Part shown: one piece after another, positions 51,288-64,000 of the stretch
How positions within the stretch are numbered: the stretch's first letter is position 1
Layout of the letters: each line of letters opens with the position of its first letter
NCBI RefSeq assembly: GCF_009827335.1
Contig: NZ_WTYH01000001.1
Span: forward strand, 1,984,001-2,048,000
DNA from: Aurantiacibacter arachoides
Lineage (GTDB): Bacteria > Pseudomonadota > Alphaproteobacteria > Sphingomonadales > Sphingomonadaceae
Direction: 5' to 3'
Length of the DNA stretch: 64,000 nucleotides
The notes under the pieces: model-generated
What the model was told of the DNA's origin: nothing
Seen by the model: the letters and a program-made list of their open reading frames with translations, nothing else
Database searches by the model: none
Made by a program: the position numbers and the translations under genes

Positions 51288-53164
51288 TTACCCGGTCATG
51301 ATTTCCGTTAACTGCTGCAAGCTCAGCGGCTTGCGGAGGACGGGTATGTCCTTGCTAAAAGTAAGACGCGGATCGTCGGCATTTCCTGTCATCAGAACTC
51401 GCCGAGCGTTGGGAATGAGTTCGCCGATCTTTTGCAATGTCTTGATCCCGTCGAGGCCGGGCATCGCGAAGTCGCTGAGCACGAAATCGACAGATTCCCG
51501 ATCCCGCTCGACGCCGGCTATCGCCGCATTGCCACTGGCGAAATCGCGCACGGTTCCCCCCGCATCACGTAACTGCTCGCCGAGCACGACGCGGACCGCA
51601 TCGTCGTCATCGATCAGAAGGAATGCCTTTCCCTTGATCCAGTCGAAGTCTTCGTCAGAGACACGAACCGGCTTTCCTTCGCTTGCTTCGGACCGCGTCG
51701 CCGGCAGGGTGAGCTCGATCCGAGTGCCTTTGCCGACCTTGCTGTCTATGCGAATCTCTCCGCCGGACTGGTGCGCAAAGCCCGACACCATCGATAATCC
51801 GAGACCAGTGCCCTTGCCCGCCTCCTTGGTGGTGAAAAACGGCTCGCTGACCTTGGCAAGGATGTCGTCTGGGATGCCCGTCCCGGTGTCCGCGACTACG
51901 ATGCTCAGCATCGGCTTGTTTGGGTCAGCAGTCTTCCCCTCGGAAATCGAGACGTGGATCGTGCCGCCATCGGGCATCGCATCGCGCGCATTGATGATGA
52001 GATTCATCACCGCCAGTTCCAGTTGTCCGCGATCGACGAACAGGTTGTGCCCCGCGTCTGGGCAGTCCCAGATGACCTCGACCTTGCCGCCGAGGGTATG
52101 ATTCACGAGCCCGGCCACCGAATCGCACAGGCTCGCCGGGTCGATACTGCTGGGAGTCAATTCCTGTTGGCGGGCGAAGGCCATCATACGCCGTACCAGC
52201 TCGGTCCCTTGCGTTGCAGCGTGCCGCATCTGATCGACCACGAGCTGCTCGCGTTCACCCAGCTGCAGTCTTCGTTCGAGGATGCTGATCCCGCCGAGCA
52301 TGGCGGCGAGGAGGTTGTTGAAATCGTGGGCGACGCCGCCGGTGAGCTGGCCCAGTGCGTCGAGCTTGCCGGCGTGGACCAGCCGGGCCTCCAGTTCCTT
52401 GCGCTCGGTGATGTCGAGCAGCGACCCGGCCCAGCCACGCGCAGCGCCGGTGCCGGTTCGCACCCGCTGATCGAGGATATGGTGGCGCGATCCTTGGGGG
52501 CCAATCCAGCGGTATTCGATCACAACGCTGTCGCTCCCGCGCTCGGCATCCTGCGACAGGCGCAGGCGGTCGTCCGGGTGAACCCATTCCTGCCACTCGC
52601 GGTCGCCTCTGAGCACGGACTCCGCTTCATCGCCGAGAAAATGGGCCAGGTCGCCGCCACGAAACTGGCGGAACATTTCACCGTTGCGGTCGGTGATCTC
52701 GTAAATCGCCATGGGCAGCGCACGCAGGATTGAGGCTTGCCGCTTCTCGCTGGTCTCGAGCTGGCGCCGGGTGCGAAACAAGTCGACGAACACCGCGACC
52801 TTCGATTTGATGACAACCGGGTCGACGGGTTTGAACACATAATCAACCGCACCCATTTCGTAGCCGCGCATCAGGTGCTCGGTTTCCTTGTTGACGGCGG
52901 ACAAGAAGATAATCGGCGTGCCCGCCGTCTGCTCTCGCTGGCGGATCAGCGCGGCGGTCTCATACCCGTCGAGATCAGGCATGAAGACGTCCAGAAGGAT
53001 GACGGCGAATTCTTCGCGCAGCAATTGCCGTAGTGCGTCGTGACCGGAGCTGGTGCATACGACTTCGGCAATCGGCGCGAGTACTTCGGAGAGGGCAAGC
53101 AGGTTTCGATCGTCATCGTCGACGATCAGGATTTTGGCAGGGCTGTCGCTGATCACGGGCTGGT

Positions 53165-53168
<4 letters not shown>
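51288..53168 (-). CDS. REC-PAS-histidine kinase-REC hybrid
   Basis: 626-residue soluble hybrid kinase. N-terminal receiver (acid cluster DDDD 17-20, phospho-acceptor Asp60 in [11 protein letters not shown], Lys113), PAS (about 145-255), HisKA with H-box [11 protein letters not shown] (His281), HATPase_c ([24 protein letters not shown]) and a C-terminal receiver ([18 protein letters not shown]). The leading receiver suggests it takes phosphate from another kinase. Its ATG lies four bases inside the end of the poly-HAMP kinase gene, which is the obvious partner. Confidence 0.93.
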
Positions 53169-57964
<4,796 letters not shown>

Positions 57965-58167
57965 GTCCCAATCTCCCTGGAGTGATCGGCCGCTCCATTC
58001 GGCGAGAGTCTGTTGCGAACTGAAGTGCCTGCCATTCTTACAAGCACACAACCCCAAGGGACAAATCCGTTCCTCACCGAAAAGTTCCGTGGCCAGGCGA
58101 TTTGCCAACGACGGGCGAGACCCCTAGAACGGGCCATCAGAAGAAGACGGGGAGTGCAGGCGGCGGC

Positions 58168-58539
58168 ATGGCAACCGACCGGGAAATCGAAAACTTCATT
58201 CGCGACTGCTTCGCCTCGATCTGGGACCTGGAGCTGCTTCGCGAGTTGCTCGGGGACCCTTCAGGCTCGATCACGGCGAAAAATCTGGTCGAGCGGATGC
58301 GCGCGAGCGAGCTTGTGGTCTTGCAGGGCTCCTCGGCGCTCAGCGCGGCAGGGATCGCAGTGATCGAAGATGGAGGTCGCATCCGGTTCCAGCCGAGCAG
58401 TGAAGCGATCGGCGATCTCGCCCGCGCGGCGTGCGATTTCTACGGGCGCTTTCCGGGACGGACCCGGCGATTGATTGTCTCGCGGCAGAACCCGGCACTC
58501 GACGCCTTTGCCGATGCATTCCGCTTGAGAAAGGACTGA
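58168..58539 (+). CDS. Hypothetical protein, divergent to poly-HAMP kinase
   Basis: 123 residues (ATG 58168). The N-terminus ATDREIENFIRDCFASIWDL ELLRELL and the following ITAKNLVERMRASELVV look like a small winged-helix or helical regulator; the C-terminus (GRFPGRTRRLIVSRQNPALDAFADAFRLRKD) is basic. I recognise no named family. It is followed two bases later by two DUF5985 membrane genes, and diverges from the kinase gene across about 200 bases, so the four genes may form one signalling unit. Confidence 0.75.
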   Translation: MATDREIENFIRDCFASIWDLELLRELLGDPSGSITAKNLVERMRASELVVLQGSSALSAAGIAVIEDGGRIRFQPSSEAIGDLARAACDFYGRFPGRTRRLIVSRQNPALDAFADAFRLRKD

Positions 58540-58541
58540 GC

Positions 58542-58820
58542 ATGGCCCTCACCCTGCCCGATCTCGTCTACCTGCTGTGTTTCCTGACGAGTGCACTTTG
58601 CGCGGTTCTGCTGGTGCGCCGATACGCAGCGTCGCGGACCCCGGTCCTGCTTTGGAGCGCCGTGTGCTTCGTGTTCCTGGCCCTTTCGAACCTGATCGTA
58701 GTAATCGATCAGTTGGTCCTGACCGAGGTTTCGTTCCGCACCCCGCGCCTGCTCCTGACACTTGTCGCGGTCGCGGTTCTTTTGTTCGGATTCATCTGGG
58801 AAGCGGAGCGCGAACGGTGA
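58542..58820 (+). CDS. DUF5985-family membrane protein
   Basis: 92 residues with three hydrophobic segments (about 5-25, 35-55, 70-85), YLLCFLTSALCAVLLVRRY at the start. Matches the small DUF5985 proteins, whose role is unknown and which commonly occur in tandem pairs. AAGGA precedes the ATG by about 8 bases. Its TGA overlaps the start of the next, related gene. Confidence 0.8.
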   Translation: MALTLPDLVYLLCFLTSALCAVLLVRRYAASRTPVLLWSAVCFVFLALSNLIVVIDQLVLTEVSFRTPRLLLTLVAVAVLLFGFIWEAERER

Positions 58821-59083
58821 TGCTCGACCAGTTCCTGTCCGGCGCGATCGTGATGGGATTCGCCGTCGCCGCACTGCTTTTCCTGTCGTACTGGCGGCGC
58901 ACAGGGCAGAGCTTGTTCCTGACCTTTTCAGCAAGTTTTTTTCTGCTCGCGGTCAATTACACTTGGCTGGCACTGACGAATATTCCCGTCGAGGAGCGCA
59001 GTCCCCTGTTTTTGATCCGATTGCTGGCCTTCAGTTTGATCATCGTGGCGATCGTCCAGTCGAACACGAAACGCGGGCGCTAG
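58820..59083 (+). CDS. DUF5985-family membrane protein (second)
   Basis: 87 residues with three hydrophobic segments and the same layout as its neighbour (FLSGAIVMGFAVAALLFLSY WRRT; later LLAFSLIIVAIVQSN). One-base overlap with the upstream stop (TGATG) shows co-translation. Probably forms a hetero-oligomeric membrane complex with the first DUF5985 protein; this is inference. Confidence 0.8.
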   Translation: MLDQFLSGAIVMGFAVAALLFLSYWRRTGQSLFLTFSASFFLLAVNYTWLALTNIPVEERSPLFLIRLLAFSLIIVAIVQSNTKRGR

Positions 59084-59215
59084 CCCCAGCGCTAAGAGGG
59101 CGACGACGTCGGCGTCATTAACCCCGTCGCGACCGTTTTGCACGGCGACAATGTCTGCTTTTGAGTTCGTCGGCTCTCACCGCGAATGACCGAGATTGGG
59201 GCGCAAAGCTGCCAT

Positions 59216-59767
59216 TCACTGGCGCACAATCCACCAGTCCGGCCATCTGACCTTATGGGGCGTTTGGGTGTTGCGCCAGACTTCCCCCTGCTGCTCTTCG
59301 GTCAGCCTATTCGAGCCCATTCGGGCGAGCGCTAATTCAACAGCCCAAGGGCGGATCTCCCAGCGAACCCGCTTTTCATCTCCAGGATATTTTAGCCTCG
59401 CAAGGTCGAGCGTATCGAGGATCGCGTCGGCTCCGTTCTGTATCGGTTTGAGGATGATGACCTCGATGGGATCTTCCTCGATGCCACGACTGGCACGCGC
59501 CGCTTCAATCGCCTCGAGCGAAGCGCGCGCGGCGGCGCTGTCGCCAGCAAGACCCTTCTGGGTAAGCTGCAACAGGAAGGCTTCGGCGGCGGTCACCCGG
59601 CGCTCGCGCCCGTCCTCCCGGATCGTGACCATCTGACCCAGCACCGCGTCGTGGGGCAGCTGGCGACGGCGGTTCTTTGGTCGACCTTTCGGATTGCCGG
59701 ATCGTCCCTTCGCGAACCGTGTCGCGGCAGGCGGTTTTGCGTAACCGACCGGTTCACGGTCCATCAC
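59216..59767 (-). CDS. DUF5681-domain protein 1
   Basis: 183 residues. N-terminal DUF5681 motif RFAKGRSGNPKGRPKNRRR (about 16-34), whose GRPK part looks like an AT-hook for the DNA minor groove. The rest is helical with no known catalytic motif. DUF5681 proteins are frequent in prophages and integrated elements. Overlaps the second DUF5681 gene by four bases, in one operon with a DNA methyltransferase. Confidence 0.85.
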   Translation of the reverse strand: MMDREPVGYAKPPAATRFAKGRSGNPKGRPKNRRRQLPHDAVLGQMVTIREDGRERRVTAAEAFLLQLTQKGLAGDSAAARASLEAIEAARASRGIEEDPIEVIILKPIQNGADAILDTLDLARLKYPGDEKRVRWEIRPWAVELALARMGSNRLTEEQQGEVWRNTQTPHKVRWPDWWIVRQ

Positions 59768-60285
59768 GCGTTCCTTCCACGCGGCCAGCGCAGGCGCTCG
59801 GCATCGAACGTGAAGAACTTGATATCCGCGACATCCTTAGGCGAGAACTTCGCACGACCTGGCCGACGAAGCGCTGCCTGTGTTGCCCAAGCGTTTACCT
59901 TGATGCGGGTTGCGAACCCGGGATCAGGTTCGGCGATGCCGAGCAGACGGAGCGCCTCGTTGGCGTTGCCGGAGGAGTACTGAGCACGGATCGTGATCGG
60001 GTTCACTGGAGCCGTGTTGGCCTTCGCCAGTGCCTTCTCGCGCTTCTCGATCATCTTGAGAACCTTGCGGATCGCCATGCGGCTGCCCTTGAGCGCTGCG
60101 TGATAGGTCTGCAGCTCGAGCGCCTCGTCGATACTGAGCTCGCGCTGCCTGCCGCCCTGCGTCACCGTCAGCGTCTTGTCGAAGATGATGTCGAACGCCG
60201 AGACATTGGGCCGTCGTGCCTTCGGCCGCCCTGCCGGGTTGCCGGACCGACCCTTTACGAACCGGCCATCCCCCGCCCCGCTCAT
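59764..60285 (-). CDS. DUF5681-domain protein 2
   Basis: 173 residues, paralogue of the following gene: RFVKGRSGNPAGRPKARRP at 8-26, then a helical body (IDEALELQTYHAALKGSRMA, VLKMIEKREKAL). Overlaps the methyltransferase gene upstream by four bases and the first DUF5681 gene downstream by four. Function unknown; probably DNA-binding. Confidence 0.85.
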   Translation of the reverse strand: MSGAGDGRFVKGRSGNPAGRPKARRPNVSAFDIIFDKTLTVTQGGRQRELSIDEALELQTYHAALKGSRMAIRKVLKMIEKREKALAKANTAPVNPITIRAQYSSGNANEALRLLGIAEPDPGFATRIKVNAWATQAALRRPGRAKFSPKDVADIKFFTFDAERLRWPRGRNA

Positions 60286-61586
60286 CGCTCGACCTTCAGG
60301 CCATCACGCTCGACCAACACCGGTTCTCCCCCGGTGATCTCAGACCAGCGGGTCATGGCAAGGTCGACATAGGCGGGATCGATATCGAGACCGCGGAACT
60401 GCCGCCCGACCCGCTCTGCCGCTATCAGACTGGTGCCCGAGCCAAGGAAGATGTCGAGGACCAACTCACCCTGCCGGGTGACGTCGCAGATGGCATCGGC
60501 AACCATGGCGACCGGCTTGACCGTGGGGTGCAGCGCAAGATCCTCGCGGCGCGAGCCGCGCATTGAGTTGACGCTGGCATAGTCCCAGACGTTAGTGCGG
60601 TTGCGCCCGTGTTTGCCTAGCTCGACGTTGTTGGCGTGCGGCGCCTCGCCGACCCGGTAGACGAAAACCATCTCGTGCTTGCTGCGGTAGAGTGAGCCCA
60701 TGCCCGCATTGCTCTTGTTCCAGACGCAGATGTTGAGGAGCTCGGTGTAGACATCGCCAACCGCTGCGGTAACGTCGTCCATGTGCCGCCAGTCCATGCA
60801 GACGAAATGCACCGCGCCGCCGCGCGATACCTTGGCGCAGGCTCCCAACGTATCGCCAAGGAAGGTGCGAAACTGGGATGTTGTCATCTCGCCAGACGCC
60901 ATGGCGAACTCGCGGTGACGGCCCTTGGCATTGGCATGGCCGTTGATCTTCACGTTGTAGGGCGGGTCGAGGAACGCGCAGTCGATCGAAGCGCCTTCGC
61001 CCACCAGCTGTCGCAGGAAGGCGACATCGCGTCCGTCGCCGCAGGCTATGCGGTGTTCGCCCAGCTGCCAGATGTCGCCGGGCTGCACCCTCACGGTCAC
61101 AGGAACCTCCGGAATTACCTCGTCGTCGGGATCATCCTGGCCGGCCAGTACCACGTCGATCTCACCGGGACTGAACCCGGTGAGGCCAAGGTCGATGTCG
61201 ATCTCGGGAAGCGAAAGCTCGGCGAGCTCCAGCTTGAGGATCTCGACATCCCAGCCAGCGTTGAGGGCGATCTTGTTGTCGGCGAGCCGTAGCGCCTTCT
61301 TCTCCGCCTCGGAAAGTCCCACCAGCGTGATTACCGGTACTTCGGCAAGGCCTATCTCGCGTGCCGCGCGCAGACGGCCATGCCCGGCGATGATGTTGCC
61401 GGCGGGATCGGCCAGGATCGGGTTCGTAAAGCCAAAAGCCCGGATCGAAGCGACGATTTGCTCGATCTGCCGCTTGGGATGCGTGCGCGCGTTGCGCGGA
61501 TCGGGGATCAGACTGGACAGGGGCCGATAGATCACTTCCAGCGGGCGGGTGGCAGTCAGAGTTGCCGGCTCGTCGGTGTCGCTCAT
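60282..61586 (-). CDS. ParB-domain DNA methyltransferase
   Basis: 434 residues. N-terminal ParB/Srx-like nuclease-fold domain (about 17-110: RTHPKRQIEQIVASI, ILADPAGNIIAGHGRLRAAR) joined to an N6-adenine/N4-cytosine methyltransferase with DPPY at 207-210 followed late by FLGSGTSLIAAERVGRQFRG (SAM site); that motif order is the beta class. No restriction enzyme is beside it, so it is a solitary, probably element-borne modification enzyme. Start taken at ATG 61586, where the ParB-like part begins. Confidence 0.92.
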   Translation of the reverse strand: MSDTDEPATLTATRPLEVIYRPLSSLIPDPRNARTHPKRQIEQIVASIRAFGFTNPILADPAGNIIAGHGRLRAAREIGLAEVPVITLVGLSEAEKKALRLADNKIALNAGWDVEILKLELAELSLPEIDIDLGLTGFSPGEIDVVLAGQDDPDDEVIPEVPVTVRVQPGDIWQLGEHRIACGDGRDVAFLRQLVGEGASIDCAFLDPPYNVKINGHANAKGRHREFAMASGEMTTSQFRTFLGDTLGACAKVSRGGAVHFVCMDWRHMDDVTAAVGDVYTELLNICVWNKSNAGMGSLYRSKHEMVFVYRVGEAPHANNVELGKHGRNRTNVWDYASVNSMRGSRREDLALHPTVKPVAMVADAICDVTRQGELVLDIFLGSGTSLIAAERVGRQFRGLDIDPAYVDLAMTRWSEITGGEPVLVERDGLKVER

Positions 61587-61744
61587 GGCGTGAACAATAC
61601 AGGAACGCAAATCAGGGACCAAGACGGCCACCAGGTTATCCCCGGGGTTGCGGAAAGGCGTCATCAACGAACGCGCTCAGATACTTTCCAGCCTTCGCGA
61701 AGAGGACTGGATTGCGGCGCGCAATCGAGCATTGCTGATCCCGC

Positions 61745-61761
61745 GCCCGGCCGAGCCGGGC
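61745..61761. promoter_or_regulatory. GC hairpin before DUF3489 gene
   Basis: GCCCGGC-CGA-GCCGGGC, a perfect 7-bp stem with a 3-base loop, 54 bases before the DUF3489 start. No T-run follows on either strand, so it is not a classical terminator; it may be a leader hairpin or an operator. Confidence 0.4.
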
Positions 61762-61814
61762 TTGTCCCGGTAGCGGCGGCCACTCGGGCCTTCGCGCTAC
61801 CGAAGGACACCGAC

Positions 61815-62117
61815 ATGCCAAATACCACCACGACCACCCGCAAGCCGCGCCGCATGGCCCGCACCCCTGAGGCCGCTGCTGCTCCTGTTTCCACGTCTGC
61901 CGCTCCCCCGCCCAAGGCAACCTCGCGCCTCCACCAGCTGCAGGCGCTGCTGACGCGCGAGAATGGCGCCTCAATTGCCGAGATGGTCGCCGCAACCGGC
62001 TGGCAGCAGCACTCGGTCCGCGGGGCGCTGGCCGGCGCGCTCAAGAAGCGAGGGCTCATCATCACCTCGGAGAAGCTTGATGGCGTCCGACGCTACTGCG
62101 CGGAGATGGCAGCATGA
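61815..62117 (+). CDS. DUF3489-domain protein
   Basis: 100 residues. A basic, Ala/Pro-rich N-terminus (KPRRMARTPEAAAAP) precedes a small winged-helix-like domain (40-100: LHQLQALLTRENGASIAEMV AATGWQQHSVRGALAG), which is DUF3489. It probably binds DNA. Almost always found with DUF2924 and a serine recombinase, as here; overlaps the DUF2924 gene by four bases. Confidence 0.88.
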   Translation: MPNTTTTTRKPRRMARTPEAAAAPVSTSAAPPPKATSRLHQLQALLTRENGASIAEMVAATGWQQHSVRGALAGALKKRGLIITSEKLDGVRRYCAEMAA

Positions 62118-62521
62118 GCGGCGTAGCTGTCGATGCACAGGTCGAGGCCCTCGAAGCGATGGATCTCGAGGAACTGCGCGACCGGTGGCGACAGCTCTGG
62201 GGCGCGCCGCCGCCGCTGCGCTCAGCGCCGATCCTCCGGCTGCTCCTGGCATGGCGCATCCAATCTTCCGCTTTGGGGGGACTCGATGCGGAGACAAGGA
62301 GGCTCCTCTCCCGCAGCGGCCCGGTTGAGCCCGAGGGACAGCATCTGGGTAACGGCGCCGTTCTCACCCGCCACTGGCAGGGTCGCGAAGTGAGAGTTAT
62401 CGTCGAGGATGAGGGCTTCCGCTGGGAGGGCCAGCTGTTCGCCAGCCTCTCGGCAGCTGCCAGCGCCATTGCCGGCTCGCGGTGGAACGGGCCACGCTTC
62501 TTCGGCTTGCGGAGGAGCTGA
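62114..62521 (+). CDS. DUF2924-domain protein
   Basis: 135 residues of DUF2924: DLEELRDRWRQLWGAPPP (about 18-35), LLLAWRIQSSALGGLDAETRR, GAVLTRHWQGREVRVIVEDEGF and FRWEGQLFASLSAAASAIAG followed by SRWNGPRFFGL. The last part resembles the small SH3-like DNA-interacting RAMA/DUF2924 module. Coupled to the recombinase by a one-base overlap (TGATG). Likely an accessory factor for recombination. Confidence 0.9.
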   Translation: MSGVAVDAQVEALEAMDLEELRDRWRQLWGAPPPLRSAPILRLLLAWRIQSSALGGLDAETRRLLSRSGPVEPEGQHLGNGAVLTRHWQGREVRVIVEDEGFRWEGQLFASLSAAASAIAGSRWNGPRFFGLRRS

Positions 62522-64000
62522 TGGCCAGCCCCACGCTTCGCTGCGCGATCTACACCCGCAAGAGCTCGGAGGAAGGGCTCGAGCAGTCGTTCAACAGTCT
62601 GGATGCCCAGCGCGAGGCCTGTGCCGCTTACGTGCTTAGCCAGGCGAGTGAGGGTTGGACCCAACTACCCGATCACTACGACGACGGTGGCTACTCCGGC
62701 GGTAATATCGAGCGGCCCGGCTTGCAGGCGCTGCTCGCGGATATTGCCGCGGGCAAGGTTGACATCGTGGTGGTATACAAGATCGATCGTCTCACCCGTA
62801 GCCTTGCTGACTTTGCCCGCATCGTCGAGGTGTTCGAGAAGGCCGGAGTGAGCTTCGTCTCGGTCACCCAGTCGTTCAACACCACCAGTTCGATGGGTCG
62901 GCTGATGCTCAACGTGCTGTTGTCGTTCGCCCAGTTCGAGCGCGAGGTAACCGGCGAGCGCATCCGCGACAAGATCGCGGCCTCCAAGGCGAAGGGTCTG
63001 TGGATGGGCGGCAACCCGCCGCTGGGCTATGACCTGCCCAAGGCGGGATCCCGCGTGCTTGAGGTTCATGGGGAAGAAGCCGCTACGGTTCGCAGCATGT
63101 TCACCCGCTACCTCGAGTTGGGCTCGGTTCACGCCCTGCAGCGAGAGCTCGCCCGGCAGCAAATCTTCTCCCGGCTCCGGACAACTGCCAAGGGACGGGA
63201 GACCGGCGGCACCCCGTTCAGCCGCGGAGCGCTGTTCCACTTGCTGCGCAATCCGATCTACATCGGCCGAATCCGCCACAAGGACCAGCTCCACGAAGGC
63301 CAGCATTTGGGCATCGTTCCGCAGGAGCTGTTCGACAAGGTCCAGCAGCATCTTGATGCCAACGCCCGGCGGCATCGCTCGACCGAAACCTCACGCACGG
63401 GAAAAGCAGCTCTCTCGGGCAAGCTGTTCGATTGCGATGGCGAGCCCATGAGCCCGACGACCTCACGCGGGCAGTCAGGACGTGCCTACCGCTATTACGT
63501 ATCGGCCTCGCTGCAGCAGGGCATAAAGGTGAATGACGACAAGCGGCGCCGCCTGCCTGCCCTGGCGATTGAGAAAGTAGTTCTGGAGGCCCTAGCGCGA
63601 TGGCTGCCGCGGCAGGATGGCCGTCTCGTGCATCTGGCCCGCGTACGACTGCGCCACGACGGGCTTTTGTTCGAGCTGGAAGGTGTACGCCCGGCCGAGA
63701 TCGCGACCAACATTTCAGACGAGGAGCGCATCCTTCACGAGACCAGGAACACTGCGACCATCCTGCTCCCACTTTCTCTTTCGCTGCGGGGCGGCAAGCG
63801 CATGGTCGTGCGCGGCCAGCCGCGCCAGGCTCGCCCCGATCCCATACTGATCGCATCGCTCCGTAAGGCCCACGCGATGCTTGATCGAGAGCGCGGACTG
63901 CCGGTGCTGACTACCTCACCAGCGTCATTTTACGAGCGGACGATCCTGCGGCTCGCGTTCCTTGCGCCCGATCTCCAACGCGATATCCTGCGCGGCCTCC
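62521..64000 (+). CDS. Large serine recombinase (3' end outside window)
   Basis: At least 493 residues and still open at the window end. N-terminal resolvase domain with catalytic Ser15 (IYTRKSSEEG), SLDAQREAC, VYKIDRLTRS and the AQFEREVTGERIRDK helix; recombinase domain (about 160-290: LWMGGNPPLGYD, RGALFHLLRNPIYIGRIRHK) and a zinc-ribbon-like region with fewer cysteines than usual (GKLFDCDGEPMSPT). Such enzymes integrate and excise phages and mobile elements at att sites. Translated from ATG 62521, coupled to DUF2924. Confidence 0.93.
   Translation, partial: MASPTLRCAIYTRKSSEEGLEQSFNSLDAQREACAAYVLSQASEGWTQLPDHYDDGGYSGGNIERPGLQALLADIAAGKVDIVVVYKIDRLTRSLADFARIVEVFEKAGVSFVSVTQSFNTTSSMGRLMLNVLLSFAQFEREVTGERIRDKIAASKAKGLWMGGNPPLGYDLPKAGSRVLEVHGEEAATVRSMFTRYLELGSVHALQRELARQQIFSRLRTTAKGRETGGTPFSRGALFHLLRNPIYIGRIRHKDQLHEGQHLGIVPQELFDKVQQHLDANARRHRSTETSRTGKAALSGKLFDCDGEPMSPTTSRGQSGRAYRYYVSASLQQGIKVNDDKRRRLPALAIEKVVLEALARWLPRQDGRLVHLARVRLRHDGLLFELEGVRPAEIATNISDEERILHETRNTATILLPLSLSLRGGKRMVVRGQPRQARPDPILIASLRKAHAMLDRERGLPVLTTSPASFYERTILRLAFLAPDLQRDILRGL

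Noticed and set aside
59084..59215. Terminator after the second DUF5985 gene
   Set aside because: A loose GTCGC/GCGAC pairing exists but the loop is long and there is no T-run.

Overview
The window looks like a chromosome segment of a GC-rich alphaproteobacterium of the order Sphingomonadales, most likely an Erythrobacter or Altererythrobacter relative. This is judged from gene content and protein style: TonB-dependent receptors, a small UVR-motif protein, a DUF6961-like protein, DUF5985 proteins, soluble hybrid kinases and a CYP152-type P450 remnant. It was not confirmed with a marker gene; no rRNA or tRNA was recognised.

Layout. 1-6.3 kb: 3' part of a GGDEF-EAL protein, an IS6-family remnant, then a KaiC-like ATPase overlapping a PAS hybrid histidine kinase. 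6.4-9.9 kb: a minus-strand operon of glycosyltransferase, acyl-CoA dehydrogenase-like protein, PIG-L deacetylase and methyltransferase. 10.1-12.6 kb: a UVR-motif protein, a second dead IS6 copy, a frameshifted EF-Tu-like gene, a small membrane protein and a MITE-like inverted repeat. 12.6-20.4 kb: a phosphorus-scavenging cluster of purple acid phosphatase, TonB-dependent receptor, alkaline phosphatase and exo-sialidase-like lipoprotein. 21.3-24.3 kb: an arsRCBH arsenic operon. 24.3-32 kb: three more IS6 copies, of which only the last has an intact transposase, around an MHYT hybrid kinase, a BLUF photoreceptor, several tiny genes and a TonB-receptor fragment. 32-36 kb: a CBS protein and an acetolactate synthase-like/aldehyde dehydrogenase pair.

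36-51 kb is a heavy-metal island. A His-rich periplasmic protein, CzcC, CzcB, CzcA, a STAS-like protein, a CDF transporter and a truncated Ca/Na exchanger run on the minus strand. A P1B-type ATPase diverges from them. A second minus-strand operon holds a CDF transporter, an FTR1 permease with a c-type heme motif (PbrT-like) and LspA; its promoter carries a MerR-type dyad although no merR gene is in the window. Pseudogene pieces (two CDF transporters, an exchanger, a P450) show past recombination here.

51-59 kb is a signalling block: a REC-PAS-kinase-REC protein overlapping a giant poly-HAMP hybrid kinase (fungal group-III type), with three small genes, two of them DUF5985-like, diverging from it. 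59-64 kb is a mobile-element-like module: two DUF5681 paralogues and a ParB-domain DNA methyltransferase on the minus strand, and DUF3489, DUF2924 and a large serine recombinase, cut by the window end, on the plus strand.

Overall the segment combines environmental sensing (four hybrid kinases, a c-di-GMP enzyme, a blue-light sensor), nutrient scavenging and metal/arsenic resistance, and has been reshaped by IS6-family elements.
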